DNA of 12,818 bases from NCBI GenBank assembly GCA_022709775.1, contig JAKLIE010000006.1:1-12818 (forward strand), given 5' to 3'. The stretch comes from Pseudomonadota bacterium. GTDB taxonomy: Bacteria > Pseudomonadota > Gammaproteobacteria > Burkholderiales > Casimicrobiaceae. A model generated the notes under the pieces. That model did not search any database. It saw only the letters and a program-made list of their open reading frames with translations, and had not been told where the DNA came from. Position numbers and translations under genes: made by a program. Shown here piece after piece: positions 11,843 through 12,818 of this stretch (its first letter is position 1; every line of letters starts with the position of its first letter).

Positions 11843-12818
11843 TCACGCGAAGCGCTCCGGGAAGAGGGCGGCGAGTCCCGCCTCCGACGCCGTCGCGACC
11901 CCGCGCTCGGTGAGCAGCCCGGTGACGAGCCGCGCCGGCGTCACGTCGAACGCCGGATTGAGCGCGCGGCAGTGCTCGGGCGCGACGCCGACGCGGATCG
12001 CCTGTCCGTACTCGTCGCGGCCGAGCACCGAGAGCACCTCGTCCGGCGCGCGCATCTCGATCGGGATCGCGTCGCCGTCGGCGAGCGCGGGGTCCAGGGT
12101 GGGCGAGGGAAGCGCCACGTAGAACGGCACGCCGTTGTCCTTCGCCCCGAGCGCCTTGTCGTAGGTGCCGATCTTGTTGCACACGTCGCCGTTCCGCGCC
12201 ACGCGATCGGCGCCGACGAACACGACGTCGACCTCGCGGCGCCGCATCAGCGCGGCGCCCGCGCCGTCGACGACGACCGTGTGCGGCACTCCGCGCTGCG
12301 CCAGCTCCCACGCCGTGAGGTTGGCGCCCTGCAGGCGCGGGCGCGTCTCGCTGACCCACACGTGGACCGCGAGGCCCCGGGCGTGCGCGAGGAAGATCGG
12401 CGCGGTCGCCGTGCCCCAGCCGCAGGTCGCGAGCGCGCCCGCGTTGCAGTGGGTCATCACGTTCACCGGACCCGCGTGGCGCGCGGCGATGCGCTCGAGG
12501 ATGCGCGCGCCGTGCTCGCCGATCGCGTGGTTGATCGCGACGTCCTCGGCCGCGATCGCGTCGGCCTCCTGCCACGCGGCGTCGGCCCGGTCGGCCGGCG
12601 CGAGCGGCGCGACGCGGCGGCGCACGCGATCGAGCGCCCAGCGCAGGTTCACCGCCGTCGGCCGCGTCGCGTCGAGCGCCGCATGCGCGCGAGCGAGCCC
12701 CGCGTCCGACGCGTCGCGGTCGAGCGCCATCGCGAGGCCGCAGGCGCCCACGGCGCCGATCAGCGGCGCGCCGCGAACCCACATGGCGCGGATCGCGAGC
12801 GCCGCGACGTCGGCGTCG
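11843..12818 (-). CDS. mtnA: S-methyl-5-thioribose-1-phosphate isomerase (5' end outside window)
   Basis: MtnA converts 5-methylthioribose-1-phosphate (or 5-deoxyribose-1-phosphate) to the ribulose form in the cytoplasm. The reading frame stays open from the right window edge through an ATG at 12784, and the 11 residues before it (DADVAALAIRA) continue the family pattern ahead of MWVRGAPLIG. The true start is therefore beyond the window. The visible part has 324 residues; the family has about 340-370. Numbered from the Met at 12784, the catalytic Cys113 is in THCNAGALAT and the catalytic Asp193 in VGADRVARNGDVCNKIGTY. SETRPRLQGANLTAWEL (145-161) is also typical of the MtnA/eIF2B-like fold. 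The C-terminal region is complete, ending at TGA 11843-11845. The aldolase and reductase genes follow at 31 and 15 nt, indicating one operon. Confidence 0.93.
   Translation of the reverse strand, partial: DADVAALAIRAMWVRGAPLIGAVGACGLAMALDRDASDAGLARAHAALDATRPTAVNLRWALDRVRRRVAPLAPADRADAAWQEADAIAAEDVAINHAIGEHGARILERIAARHAGPVNVMTHCNAGALATCGWGTATAPIFLAHARGLAVHVWVSETRPRLQGANLTAWELAQRGVPHTVVVDGAGAALMRRREVDVVFVGADRVARNGDVCNKIGTYDKALGAKDNGVPFYVALPSPTLDPALADGDAIPIEMRAPDEVLSVLGRDEYGQAIRVGVAPEHCRALNPAFDVTPARLVTGLLTERGVATASEAGLAALFPERFA

Overview
The window is high-GC DNA (roughly 70 % by eye) in which every gene has the strong third-position G/C bias of a Proteobacterium. Gene content and order suggest a betaproteobacterium, probably Burkholderiales-like; this is an inference from protein style and not a taxonomic test. 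I see no rRNA, tRNA, insertion sequence, phage gene or CRISPR array. It looks like ordinary chromosome with several compact metabolic loci, and both ends cut through genes.

Region 1 (1-4594) is a urea/nickel locus. It holds the C-terminal part of the urease accessory protein UreD, a urea transporter with its internal repeat, an uncharacterised DUF1576-type polytopic membrane protein on the minus strand, the nickel-responsive repressor NikR with an unusual His-rich tail, and a NiCoT-family nickel/cobalt permease. Between nikR and the permease lies GTAGGA-N16-TCCTAC, which has the geometry of the E. coli NikR operator and sits over a well-spaced sigma70-type promoter. Urease is a nickel enzyme, so the group reads as urea uptake, urease maturation and nickel-controlled nickel uptake, with the DUF1576 protein as an unexplained partner.

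Region 2 (4661-7334, minus) is a two-gene operon: a patatin-like hydrolase followed after 3 nt by a GntP-family permease. A perfect 15-bp palindrome overlaps the -35 of its candidate promoter. The pair may serve organic-acid or hydroxybutyrate/PHB metabolism, but that is inference.

Region 3 (7355-10110) has a membrane-anchored alpha/beta hydrolase (minus), bracketed by two nearly identical G-tract 19-mers, and a divergent solitary periplasmic amino-acid-type binding protein (plus). The latter ends in a perfect 14-bp hairpin.

Region 4 (10129-12818, minus) is the end of an operon: mtnA (5-methylthioribose-1-phosphate isomerase, N-terminus outside the window), a FucA-like class II aldolase, and a ketopantoate reductase family protein. 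The mtnA-aldolase pair is the signature of the DHAP shunt, which salvages 5'-methylthioadenosine or 5'-deoxyadenosine. The reductase is an unexplained addition.
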